NCBI GenBank assembly: GCA_020441735.1
Contig: JAGRLQ010000220.1
Location: 1 to 6,965 of the forward strand
Direction: 5' to 3'
DNA: 6,965 bases
Source of the DNA: Nitratireductor sp.
GTDB taxonomy: Bacteria; Pseudomonadota; Alphaproteobacteria; Rhizobiales; Rhizobiaceae
Part shown: positions 1 to 5,775 of the stretch, piece by piece
How the letters are laid out: each line of letters opens with the position of its first letter
Position numbering within the stretch: the first letter of the stretch is position 1
The notes under the pieces: generated by a model
What the model was told of the DNA's origin: nothing
Seen by the model: only the letters and a program-made list of their open reading frames with translations
The model's database searches: none
Position numbers and translations under genes: made by a program

Positions 1-106
1 TCATCGACATCTTCACATTGGCAAGCTCGACGCCGCTGCCATCCGCCTTCACGCGGATCTTCACGTTGTAATCAACAACCCGCTTTACCGGTACTATGAT
101 CTTCAT
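1..106 (-). CDS. etfB: Electron transfer flavoprotein beta subunit, N-terminal part (runs off the left edge)
   Basis: Seen: 35 codons from an ATG whose first base is 106, reading MKIIVPVKRVVDYNVKIRVK, then a Gly-Ser-Gly-Val-Glu-Leu-Ala-Asn-Val-Lys segment. This is the highly conserved N-terminus of bacterial/mitochondrial-type EtfB. A good Shine-Dalgarno sequence (AGAGGA, 113-118) lies 6 bases before the ATG and supports the start. Known: EtfB pairs with EtfA to form a soluble FAD/AMP-binding heterodimer. It carries electrons from acyl-CoA and related dehydrogenases (fatty-acid and branched-chain amino-acid breakdown) to ETF-ubiquinone oxidoreductase at the membrane. Inferred: etfA probably follows beyond the left edge. 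The gene is on the same strand as the adenosyltransferase/rhomboid operon but 237 bases from it, with its own promoter and operator candidates in the gap. Only the first 35 residues are visible, so integrity of the rest cannot be judged. Confidence 0.93.
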   Translation of the reverse strand, partial: MKIIVPVKRVVDYNVKIRVKADGSGVELANVKMSM

Positions 107-230
107 TGCTTTTCCTCTGCCTTTGGCACTTGTCCGCCGCTCTCAGCGGAAGTCCAGCCTTTCAGTGCATCTCCTGCCGTCAAGCCGCGACTGCAAATAC
201 AGGCTTCCCGTATGGCAATCAATGCCGGAC

Positions 231-260
231 TGATAGGCTAAAACCGACTTTTCGTGTCAA
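231..260 (-). promoter_or_regulatory. Candidate sigma-70-type promoter for etfB
   Basis: On the minus strand a perfect TTGACA -35 hexamer (255-260) is followed after 18 bases by CTATCA (231-236), close to the CTATAT-like -10 of alphaproteobacterial housekeeping promoters. Transcription would start near 224, giving a leader of about 118 bases before the etfB ATG at 106. The leader has a small 5-bp hairpin (CCGCT/AGCGG, 137-149). I see no other strong element in the 107-230 stretch. The call rests on hexamer match and position only. Confidence 0.5.
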
Positions 261-326
261 ATTCCTGCTGCGCTGTTTATGACGCTGTCACCACAGCTTT
301 CGCAAACGCAGCGCTCCCTAACGAAT

Positions 327-344
327 ATTGACGTAAACGTCAAT
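327..344. promoter_or_regulatory. Perfect 18-bp palindrome, candidate LiuR-type (MerR-family) operator for etfB
   Basis: Seen: ATTGACGT and ACGTCAAT are perfect inverted arms around a 2-base AA centre. The palindrome sits immediately downstream of the rhomboid gene, sharing one base with its stop codon, and about 220 bases before the etfB start. On the minus strand its first arm supplies a TTGACG -35-like hexamer (338-343), with a weak -10-like TAGGGA 17 bases on (315-320). Known, from memory of comparative regulon work: LiuR, a MerR-family regulator of branched-chain amino-acid and fatty-acid breakdown, uses palindromes of the TTGACG-TT-CGTCAA kind, and etf genes are among its targets. Inferred: this is an operator giving etfB control separate from the upstream operon. 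The binding protein is not in the window. Confidence 0.6.
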
Positions 345-1183
345 CAGCCCCCTTCACCGCCGCGTCCCCAGCGCACGGTCTTGCGCTTGCCGGCGGAAGG
401 GACAGAAGCCGGCATCTGCACTTCCTCTGCAGTTTCAACAGCTGCACTGGCGCCCGGCGACGGATCGATCGGGTCCGGGATCACCACATTGTCGGTGCGG
501 TCGAGCAGCAACACGCCGGGCCTGCGCATGAACAGGATCAGCACCATGCCGGCAAGAAAGCCCCCGATATGCGCTGCAAAGGAAACCTGCCCGCCCATAT
601 CGCTGAAGAACTGGAATATCTGGAACCCGATCCAGCCGAGAAGCACGACTGCCGCCGGAATGCGCAGCGGAATACGGCCAAGCGCCAATGCCCAGACACG
701 GATTTTTGGGTGCAACAGCAGATAGGCGCCCATGATGCCGGAAGCTGCCCCCGAAGCACCGATCAGCGGCACCGAGGATTGCGGATCGACCAGCGAGTGG
801 CCAAAGGCCGCCGCAGCCGCGCAGACCAGATAGAAAATCACGAAACGGAAATGGCCGGTCGCATCCTCGACATTGTCGCCGAACACCCAGATGAACAGCA
901 TGTTGCCGGCAAGATGCATGAAATCGCCGTGGAAGAAGGCATAGGTGACATAGGTTGCCAGCGGCGGGATGCGGTCGAGTTCCACCGGCAACACCTCAAA
1001 CCCGTTGGCCACCGAAGGTATGAACCCATAGGCAAGAAAACTCGCCTGCTTGACCTCGATGTTGGAGACCGCCGGCGTACCGGTGATCAGCCAGAACACA
1101 ACATTGATCGCGATGAAGGTAAGAGTCACATATTGCAGCCGGATATGCTTGAGCGCATTGGCATCATGCAGGGGGATGAACAT
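344..1183 (-). CDS. Rhomboid-family intramembrane serine protease
   Basis: Seen: 279 residues with six predicted membrane helices (about 19-37, 76-104, 111-130, 138-158, 173-193, 201-219). The rhomboid signature is complete: HLAGN with H90 and N94 in helix 2 (oxyanion side), GASGA with catalytic Ser144 in helix 4, and AHIGG with His205 in helix 6. Ser144 and His205 form the catalytic dyad. The N-terminus MFIPLHDAN is typical of alphaproteobacterial rhomboids. A hydrophilic tail of about 60 residues (220-279), rich in Pro and Ala and ending in a basic Gly/Arg segment, follows the last helix. GGGAGG lies 10 bases before the ATG. Known: rhomboids cut membrane proteins within or near the bilayer; substrates in this group are mostly unknown. 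The gene starts 30 bases after the adenosyltransferase stop, so it is probably cotranscribed with it. A working protease is likely; no substrate can be inferred. Confidence 0.93.
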   Translation of the reverse strand: MFIPLHDANALKHIRLQYVTLTFIAINVVFWLITGTPAVSNIEVKQASFLAYGFIPSVANGFEVLPVELDRIPPLATYVTYAFFHGDFMHLAGNMLFIWVFGDNVEDATGHFRFVIFYLVCAAAAAFGHSLVDPQSSVPLIGASGAASGIMGAYLLLHPKIRVWALALGRIPLRIPAAVVLLGWIGFQIFQFFSDMGGQVSFAAHIGGFLAGMVLILFMRRPGVLLLDRTDNVVIPDPIDPSPGASAAVETAEEVQMPASVPSAGKRKTVRWGRGGEGG

Positions 1184-1213
1184 TACCGGTCGACCTCCCA
1201 GTCTACCTCATTG

Positions 1214-1792
1214 TCAGCGGTTGGCGCCCGGAACCCACAATACATCCGATTTGCCGCCCTCGTTCATAACCCGGGCAGCCACGAACAGGAAATCCGAAAG
1301 CCGGTTCATGTAGCGGATTGCTTCCCCGCTCACCTTTTCATCCGGCTGTTCGGACAGTTCAACGATCATCCGCTCGGCACGCCTTGCGACCGTGCGCGCC
1401 AGGTGAAGATGCGCAGAAGCAGGCGAGCCGCCCGGCAGAACGAAGGAGCGCAAAGGCTGCAGCTTCTTGTTGAAGTGATCGATTTCCTTCTCGACCGCCG
1501 CAACCTGGCCTTCGGTGATCCTCAGCGGTTCGTATTCGGGCTTTTCGCCGGTTTCCGGTGTGGCGAGATCGGCACCCAGATCAAAGAGGTCATTCTGGAT
1601 ACGCATCAGCGCGGCATCTAGGTCGCCATTGTCCGCCAGATGCAGCCTTGCCAAGCCGATACAGGCATTGGTTTCGTCAACCGTGCCATAAGCCGCAACC
1701 CTGAGATCGTATTTCTTGCGCCGCTCGCCACTGCCAAGGCCCGTCGTGCCGTCATCGCCGGTCTTTGTGTAAATCTTGTTCAGCACAACCAT
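1214..1792 (-). CDS. PduO-type cob(I)alamin adenosyltransferase
   Basis: Seen: 192 residues with all the marks of the PduO/MMAB family. YTKTGDDGTTGLGSGERRKK (8-27) is the N-terminal ATP-phosphate loop; RVAAYGTVDE-TNA (31-43) and QNDLFDLGADLATP (66-79) follow; then FVLPGGSPASAHLHLARTVA (117-136), RRAER (137-141) and YMNRLSDFLFVAARVMN (161-177). Known: this soluble trimeric enzyme transfers the adenosyl group of ATP to cob(I)alamin or corrinoid precursors, making coenzyme B12 for enzymes such as methylmalonyl-CoA mutase. Length matches the family. The frame is open a further 25 codons upstream (to 1867), but that stretch overlaps the preceding gene and is not conserved-looking. ATG 1792 has GGGAGA about 8 bases ahead. 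The gene starts 25 bases after the twin-helix gene, in an apparent operon. CobA/CobO-type adenosyltransferases are a different fold, so the symbol cobO would be misleading. Confidence 0.95.
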   Translation of the reverse strand: MVVLNKIYTKTGDDGTTGLGSGERRKKYDLRVAAYGTVDETNACIGLARLHLADNGDLDAALMRIQNDLFDLGADLATPETGEKPEYEPLRITEGQVAAVEKEIDHFNKKLQPLRSFVLPGGSPASAHLHLARTVARRAERMIVELSEQPDEKVSGEAIRYMNRLSDFLFVAARVMNEGGKSDVLWVPGANR

Positions 1793-1817
1793 TCGATGTT
1801 CTCCCGGCGCCCCGGCG

Positions 1818-2009
1818 CTACCGGCCGAAGAAGTAAAGCGCTGCCACCATCGCGAGCACAGCGACAAACTGGGCGATCACCCGCCAGCGCATCAATGTCT
1901 GCGAGCGGTTTGGCGAACCGCCCCGCATCATGTTGATCAGCCCCATCGCCAGAATGATGGCAACGATAATGACGAGAACGAGAATGGCATAGGGAATGAG
2001 AGCGGTCAT
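1818..2009 (-). CDS. Twin transmembrane helix small protein (HIG1-domain-like)
   Basis: Seen: 63 residues with two hydrophobic helices (about 4-26 and 42-61) joined by a short basic loop, NMMRGGSPNRSQTLMRWRV (26-44). The loop with NMMRGG and SQxLMRWRV is characteristic of the small alphaproteobacterial proteins annotated as twin transmembrane helix or HIG1-domain proteins. Known: mitochondrial HIG1 proteins associate with cytochrome oxidase and respiratory supercomplexes; the role of these bacterial relatives is not well established. Inferred: an inner-membrane protein cotranscribed with the adenosyltransferase downstream (25-base gap), an arrangement I recall as common in Rhizobiales. Both ends are clear, ATG at 2009 and TAG at 1818-1820. 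The Shine-Dalgarno is weak (an AAGACAG stretch ahead of the start). Confidence 0.88.
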   Translation of the reverse strand: MTALIPYAILVLVIIVAIILAMGLINMMRGGSPNRSQTLMRWRVIAQFVAVLAMVAALYFFGR

Positions 2010-2045
2010 GATTTTTCTGTCTTGCGCGTGGTCCGGGTTTCCGGG

Positions 2046-2870
2046 TCAGCCGGACTTAAGCAATAGCCGGTCGATAAGGGGTTGGGGAAGCAGCCGTTTT
2101 GCCACGCCCATGAATTTCGTCGGAACCGTAACATGATAATGCGCCCTCGGGCGGTGCGATGTCAGCGCATGGCGCAGTTTCACATAGACCGCCTCCGGCG
2201 GCAGGCGGAACCGGTTGACACCCCCTTCGGACTGCAGCCGTTCCAACTGCTTGCGGTAGACCTTGTGGTGAACCGAATTATCCACATCGATATTATCGAC
2301 AAAATGCTGCAACCCGTTGGTGGTGAATTTCGACACGATCGGTCCGGGCTCAATCAGACTGACATGGATTCCGCTGCCACGAAGCTCCAGCCGCATGGTG
2401 GATGCCAGCCCTTCCAGCGCGAATTTGGATGCATTGTAAGCACCGCGCCAGCGATAGGGAACGATCCCGAGAATGGAAGAACAATGGACGATGCGCCCTG
2501 CCCCTGCCTTGCGCATGTGCGGGACAACCAGATTGGTCAGTTCGTGCCAGCCAAAGAAATTGGCCTCGAACTGGCGGCGCAGCACATCGGTGGAAACATC
2601 TTCAACAGCACCCGCCTGGCCATAGGCGCCATTGTTGAACAGGGCATCAATCCGGCCATCGCCGGCCTCAAGCGCCACCTCGACTGCCGCAGCAAGGGAT
2701 GAACTCTCGGTGTAGTCGAGATAAACGCCCGTCAGTCCCGCATCGTTCAGCATTTCGATATCGGCAGGCTTGCGCGCTGTGGCAACGACATTCCAGCCCT
2801 CTTCACGCAGACGCAGGGCGCAGTGTTTTCCGATGCCGGAGGAACAGCCGGTGATCAGGATTGTAGCCAT
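2046..2870 (-). CDS. SDR-family NAD(P)-dependent oxidoreductase (classical type)
   Basis: Seen: 274 residues with a Rossmann fold. The cofactor loop TGCSSGIG is at 7-14, NNGAYG (the NNAG motif) at 79-84, the structural Asn in EANFFG is N104, and the catalytic set is Ser132, Tyr145 and Lys149 (YNASK). EPGPI (174-178) is the conserved segment after the active site. An Ala-Arg-Lys run (32-34) after the second strand suggests NADP(H) rather than NAD(H). Known: classical SDRs oxidise alcohols or reduce ketones. The C-terminal 90 residues decide substrate and resemble generic 'SDR family oxidoreductase' entries, so no substrate can be given. It is the first gene of the minus-strand run; the twin-helix gene follows after 36 bases. 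No Shine-Dalgarno precedes ATG 2870, and a TATGAT -10-like box lies 8 bases upstream, so the message may be leaderless. The cofactor preference is an inference. Confidence 0.93.
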   Translation of the reverse strand: MATILITGCSSGIGKHCALRLREEGWNVVATARKPADIEMLNDAGLTGVYLDYTESSSLAAAVEVALEAGDGRIDALFNNGAYGQAGAVEDVSTDVLRRQFEANFFGWHELTNLVVPHMRKAGAGRIVHCSSILGIVPYRWRGAYNASKFALEGLASTMRLELRGSGIHVSLIEPGPIVSKFTTNGLQHFVDNIDVDNSVHHKVYRKQLERLQSEGGVNRFRLPPEAVYVKLRHALTSHRPRAHYHVTVPTKFMGVAKRLLPQPLIDRLLLKSG

Positions 2871-2878
2871 GTCACACC

Positions 2879-2884
2879 ATCATA
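2879..2884 (-). promoter_or_regulatory. Candidate -10 box for the SDR operon, giving a leaderless or near-leaderless message
   Basis: On the minus strand TATGAT (2879-2884) differs from TATAAT at one position and ends 8 bases before the SDR ATG. The first transcribed base would fall at or within a base or two of the start codon, which fits the absence of a Shine-Dalgarno sequence. No good -35 hexamer lies 16-18 bases upstream, so the call is tentative. Confidence 0.3.
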
Positions 2885-2909
2885 ACTGTTTACCGGCATC
2901 TGGCAGCTA

Positions 2910-2938
2910 TTGTCCAAGCTGTGTTCAGACGTCATATC
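2910..2938 (+). promoter_or_regulatory. Candidate promoter for the YihY-type gene
   Basis: TTGTCC (2910-2915) and CATATC (2933-2938) are separated by 17 bases on the plus strand. The -10-like box ends 6 bases before ATG 2945, so transcription would begin at or next to that codon. This agrees with the lack of a ribosome-binding site there and argues for ATG 2945 over GTG 2921. Both hexamers are imperfect, so this is weak evidence. Confidence 0.3.
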
Positions 2939-2944
2939 TCACCC

Positions 2945-3784
2945 ATGCGCAATGAATTGGTTCACTGGTGGCACGTCCTATGGGACGCCTATGAAAAGTT
3001 CAATCGCGATGACGGCTGGGCGATTGCAAGCCATGTTGCATTGTCGAGCCTTTTCGCGCTGTTTCCCTTCCTGATCTTCGCCACGTCGGTCGCCGCCTTT
3101 TTCGAGCTCGGCGGTTTTACCGACAACGTTATCCACCTGATATTCGACTACTGGCCCCAGGCGGCCAGTGAAGCGATTGCCGGGGAAGTCAGATCGATCC
3201 TGACCGTCCCGCGCGGTGATGTCCTGACGATTGGCGGCCTGCTGACGCTCTATTTCTCTTCCAACGGAGTGGAAGCGCTGCGCGTGGCTCTCAACCGCTC
3301 CTACCGGGAAAAGGACGAGCGGCCCTACTGGTATCTGCGCCTGCAGGGCATGCTTTTCGTCTTTCTTTCCATTCTTGTGCTGATCGTCATCACGCTTCTG
3401 TTTCTCCTGCTGCCGCTCGGCTGGGAGATCATGTCGCGCTACATCCCCGAACTGGTCCCGTGGGGAAAGACCGTCTGGGTCTGGCGCGTCATCATCGCAC
3501 TCACCGTGCTGTTCACTGCCCTGCTGGCAAGTCATCTTTTCCTGCCGGCTGGTCACCGCACCCTGATGTCGGTGCTGCCGGGCGTCTTTTTCACGCTCGT
3601 TTTCTGGATCGGTGGATCAGTCGCCTTCGGCATGTATCTCGAGCAGTTCGCAGACTATGTTTCCACCTATGCCGGGCTTGCCGGAGCCATGATCGGACTG
3701 TTCTTTCTCTACATGCTTGGCCTGATATTCATCTTCGGTGGTGAGATAAATGCTGCCCATGCACGGCTAAAACCATCTGGCTAA
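2945..3784 (+). CDS. YihY/BrkB-family inner-membrane protein
   Basis: Seen: 279 residues with an N-terminal amphipathic segment, then six predicted membrane helices (about 29-55, 92-108, 133-160, 177-200, 206-232, 243-266). Family hallmarks are the N-terminal DDGWAIASHVALSSLFALFP (22-41), the FSSNGVEALRVALNRSY segment (104-120) with a charged loop after it, and the C-terminal GGEINAAHARLK (265-276). Known: the family (once confused with RNase BN) has uncertain function; BrkB of Bordetella was linked to serum resistance. The frame begins at GTG 2921, eight codons upstream. I chose ATG 2945 because a possible -10 box lies just ahead of it and the family similarity begins there; neither start has a Shine-Dalgarno. 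It is divergent from the SDR gene and ends 74 bases before the next gene. Specific substrate or role unknown. Confidence 0.9.
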   Translation: MRNELVHWWHVLWDAYEKFNRDDGWAIASHVALSSLFALFPFLIFATSVAAFFELGGFTDNVIHLIFDYWPQAASEAIAGEVRSILTVPRGDVLTIGGLLTLYFSSNGVEALRVALNRSYREKDERPYWYLRLQGMLFVFLSILVLIVITLLFLLLPLGWEIMSRYIPELVPWGKTVWVWRVIIALTVLFTALLASHLFLPAGHRTLMSVLPGVFFTLVFWIGGSVAFGMYLEQFADYVSTYAGLAGAMIGLFFLYMLGLIFIFGGEINAAHARLKPSG

Positions 3785-3847
3785 AATTATCAAAAAGTCA
3801 TTTACCTGACAGCAACCCGTTCGATTTACACTTGGCCGAAACCGAAC

Positions 3848-3852
3848 AGGAG
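3848..3852 (+). promoter_or_regulatory. Shine-Dalgarno that sets the GTG start of the small membrane protein
   Basis: AGGAG lies 6 bases before GTG 3859. The alternative TTG at 3832 in the same frame has no such site, so the GTG is the probable start. Confidence 0.65.
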
Positions 3853-3858
3853 TGTGCC

Positions 3859-4149
3859 GTGCTTTGGGAGCTGAGCCTTGAGCAGTGGTTGATGTCCTTC
3901 GCATTCATCTGCTGCTGCTGTTTCATCGGCGGCTGGATCGCCGACCGCATTGTTGGTTACGCTGGATTTTCCGTAGTCGGAAACTGGCTCTTGATGCTCA
4001 CCGGCGCTTATGTGGGCCTGCTGGTCTATAATATGATGGGCCACCGCTTTGCCTGGGATTCGCAGATGACTCTGGCCATGGGCTTCGGCTCCGCCTTTGC
4101 CATGCTGTTCATCATGCTGTCGGTCAAGGCAGTCTTCCGTTTCCGGTAA
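3859..4149 (+). CDS. Small hypothetical membrane protein with a four-cysteine run
   Basis: Not recognised with confidence. Seen: 96 residues with three predicted membrane helices (about 11-27, 37-58, 70-90). A run of four cysteines (18-21) sits in the first helix (FAFICCCCFIGGWIADRIVG). Glycines recur at helix ends, a short polar loop with GHRFAWD lies at 61-67, and the end is basic (VFRFR). The overall look, short and Gly-rich with GGWIADRIVG, is loosely like the GlsB/YeaQ/YmgE (transglycosylase-associated) small membrane proteins, but the match is too weak to name. The start is GTG 3859, chosen over TTG 3832 because AGGAG lies 6 bases ahead. The gene is 74 bases downstream of the YihY-type gene on the same strand. 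It may share its transcript or have its own promoter, as that gap is AT-rich without a clear -35/-10 pair. It converges on gluQRS with 7 bases between the stops. Coding is likely from frame length, start signal and membrane pattern. Confidence 0.75.
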   Translation: MLWELSLEQWLMSFAFICCCCFIGGWIADRIVGYAGFSVVGNWLLMLTGAYVGLLVYNMMGHRFAWDSQMTLAMGFGSAFAMLFIMLSVKAVFRFR

Positions 4150-4156
4150 GAACCTT

Positions 4157-5041
4157 TCACAACCCGACCATTCTGGCGATGTCTTGGGGTGTTGCCCCGG
4201 CAGCGCGCAATTCACCCAGACTCGTATCGGCACGGCTTTTCGACAGCTTTCGGCCGTCGCTGTCCAAAATAAGGTCGTGATGACAGTAAAGCGGTACAGG
4301 CAACTCGAGAAGTTGCTGCAGCAGCCGGTGCGCCGAAGTGGCATGAAAAAGATCGCGCCCACGCACCACATGGGTGATGCCCTGGATCGCATCGTCCACC
4401 ACACAGGCAAGATGATAGGCTGCAGACCGGTCTCTGCCCGTCAGCATGAAATCGCCCCAGACAGCAGGATCGGCGATGACTTCGCCCTGCTCGCCATCCG
4501 GTCCGCTGCCCTCCTCCTGCCAGCAGAGCTGCCGCGAAGCCATGCCGGATGCTGACAGCGCCCTTTCCATGTCGAGGCGCATGGCGAAGGGATCGCCGGA
4601 AGCAATCCTCCGGGTACGCTCCTCCGCGCTGAATGATCTTTCTTCACCGGGATAATGCGGCACGCCATCGGGATCGCAGGGCCAGGAGTGGCCCTCGGCA
4701 GACTTTTGCTCCACCAGCCGCTTTGCCTCGCCCCGGCTCAAAAAGGCCGGATAGGCAAGCCCCATCGCTTCCAGCCGCCCGAGCGCTTCGTCGTAATCTG
4801 CCGAATGCTCGCTCTGGCGCCTCGGCTCCCCGTCCCACTCGATGCCCAGCCAGTGAAGATCCTCCAGCATGTGAGCTTCCAGCACGGGTGTGCAGCGCAC
4901 CCGATCAGTATCCTCGATGCGCAGCAGCAGCGTTCCGCCAATCTCACGGGCCAGTTGCTGGTTGAGCAATGCCGAATAGGCATGGCCCAGATGCAACCTG
5001 CCATTGGGAGAGGGAGCAAAACGGAATACGGCTTGCGTCAT
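4157..5041 (-). CDS. gluQRS: Glutamyl-Q tRNA(Asp) synthetase
   Basis: Seen: 294 residues resembling the catalytic half of glutamyl-tRNA synthetase, with no anticodon-binding domain. Class I motifs are FAPSPNGRLHLGH (8-20, HIGH equivalent HLGH), RIEDTD (41-46), and KLSKS (265-269, the KMSKS equivalent); DDAIQGITHVVRGRDLFHAT (216-235) is the family's conserved core. Known: GluQRS activates glutamate without tRNA and attaches it to queuosine at position 34 of tRNA-Asp. Length fits the family. Odd point: the E. coli zinc ligands Cys101, Cys103, Tyr115 and Cys119 correspond by position to Ala99, Leu101, Tyr130 and Glu134, so three of four are lost. The start is ATG 5041, with GAAGGGG (5046-5052) just ahead. 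The frame is open 16 codons further, but only this start begins at the family N-terminus. The gene is not next to dksA as in enterics; it is divergent from the DNA glycosylase. Confidence 0.94.
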   Translation of the reverse strand: MTQAVFRFAPSPNGRLHLGHAYSALLNQQLAREIGGTLLLRIEDTDRVRCTPVLEAHMLEDLHWLGIEWDGEPRRQSEHSADYDEALGRLEAMGLAYPAFLSRGEAKRLVEQKSAEGHSWPCDPDGVPHYPGEERSFSAEERTRRIASGDPFAMRLDMERALSASGMASRQLCWQEEGSGPDGEQGEVIADPAVWGDFMLTGRDRSAAYHLACVVDDAIQGITHVVRGRDLFHATSAHRLLQQLLELPVPLYCHHDLILDSDGRKLSKSRADTSLGELRAAGATPQDIARMVGL

Positions 5042-5112
5042 GAGGCCCCTTCTTTCACACTCGGCAGCCGCATTGAAGCAAATTGTCATGTGGTCAGGCG
5101 GACAGGAAACCC

Positions 5113-5754
5113 ATGAAACGCATTGCCAGCAGGCGCGACATCACGACGGGCGTAAAACACCTGCGCGGTTCGTGCGACCGGTTGGCAGCCATGCTGGAGG
5201 AATGTCCGCCCATCCCGCTTCGCCTCTCGCAGCCGGGTTTCGAAGGGCTCTGCTCCATCATCGTCTCACAACAGGTCTCCAGGGCAAGCGCCGATGCGAT
5301 CTTCGGACGGCTGAAAACCATCGTCGACCCGCTCGGCCCGGAGCTCTTTCTGGCAGCCGGTGAAGAAGGCTGGCGTGCGGCGGGCCTTTCACGGCCCAAG
5401 CAGCGCACCCTTGTCGAAATCAGCAATGCCGTCCTGGAAGACCGCCTCGATCTTGAAGGACTGTGCGCCCTGCCACCGGAACAGGCGATAGACGATCTTG
5501 TCGCGATCAAGGGCATCGGACCATGGACGGCTGAAGTCTATCTGATGTTCTGCGCCGGCCACCGCGACGTCTTTCCTGCCGGCGACCTTGCGCTTCAGGA
5601 AGCGATGCGCCTCGGTTTCGGCATGGAAGAACGGCCCGACGAGAAAACCTGCCGCGCCGAAGCGGAAGCCTGGGCACCCTGGCGTTCGGTTGCCGCCCGC
5701 ATTCTGTGGGCCTACTACGCCGTGAAGAAACGCGACGCCATGCCGGTAGCATGA
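5113..5754 (+). CDS. AlkA-like DNA-3-methyladenine glycosylase (HhH-GPD family)
   Basis: Seen: 213 residues with the HhH-GPD core. The helical segment FEGLCSIIVSQQVSRASADA (43-62) is the conserved N-terminal part of the fold. The helix-hairpin-helix is AIKGIGPWTAEVYLM (131-145), and catalytic Asp158 lies in DVFPAGDLALQEA (152-164). Known: enzymes of this type remove alkylated bases such as 3-methyladenine, starting base excision repair. At 213 residues it lacks the extra N-terminal domain of E. coli AlkA (282 residues) and belongs to the compact form common in Rhizobiales. There is no C-terminal FeS cysteine cluster, which argues against EndoIII or MutY. The start is ATG 5113, with AGGA (5104-5107) 5 bases ahead; a TTG ten codons upstream has no such signal. 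It is divergent from gluQRS across 71 bases and converges on the lrp-type gene. Exact lesion range cannot be read from sequence. Confidence 0.92.
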   Translation: MKRIASRRDITTGVKHLRGSCDRLAAMLEECPPIPLRLSQPGFEGLCSIIVSQQVSRASADAIFGRLKTIVDPLGPELFLAAGEEGWRAAGLSRPKQRTLVEISNAVLEDRLDLEGLCALPPEQAIDDLVAIKGIGPWTAEVYLMFCAGHRDVFPAGDLALQEAMRLGFGMEERPDEKTCRAEAEAWAPWRSVAARILWAYYAVKKRDAMPVA

Positions 5755-5775
5755 CCGGTCAGGCAATCCGGGACG

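Noticed and set aside
569..1621. Long open plus-strand frame (350 codons) opposite the rhomboid and adenosyltransferase genes
   Set aside because: It lies antisense to two genes with complete, recognisable family motifs. Its own translation is rich in Arg, His and Gln with no domain, as expected of the complementary strand of GC-rich coding DNA.
1793..1867. N-terminal extension of the adenosyltransferase by 25 codons
   Set aside because: It would overlap the end of the twin-helix gene, and the family N-terminus begins at the ATG at 1792, which has a GGGAGA about 8 bases ahead.
2978..3556. Open minus-strand frame of 192 codons opposite the YihY-type gene
   Set aside because: The translation is a highly charged, Gln/Asp-rich mirror of a membrane protein's codons; no family features.
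3790..3810. Possible minus-strand terminator (GTCA/TGAC stem followed by a T-rich run)
   Set aside because: The stem has only 4 base pairs, and no minus-strand gene ends nearby to need it.
5752..5761. TGACCGGTCA perfect 10-bp palindrome at the glycosylase stop codon
   Set aside because: It has no loop and no T-run, it overlaps the stop codon, and is short enough to occur by chance; not a credible terminator or operator.
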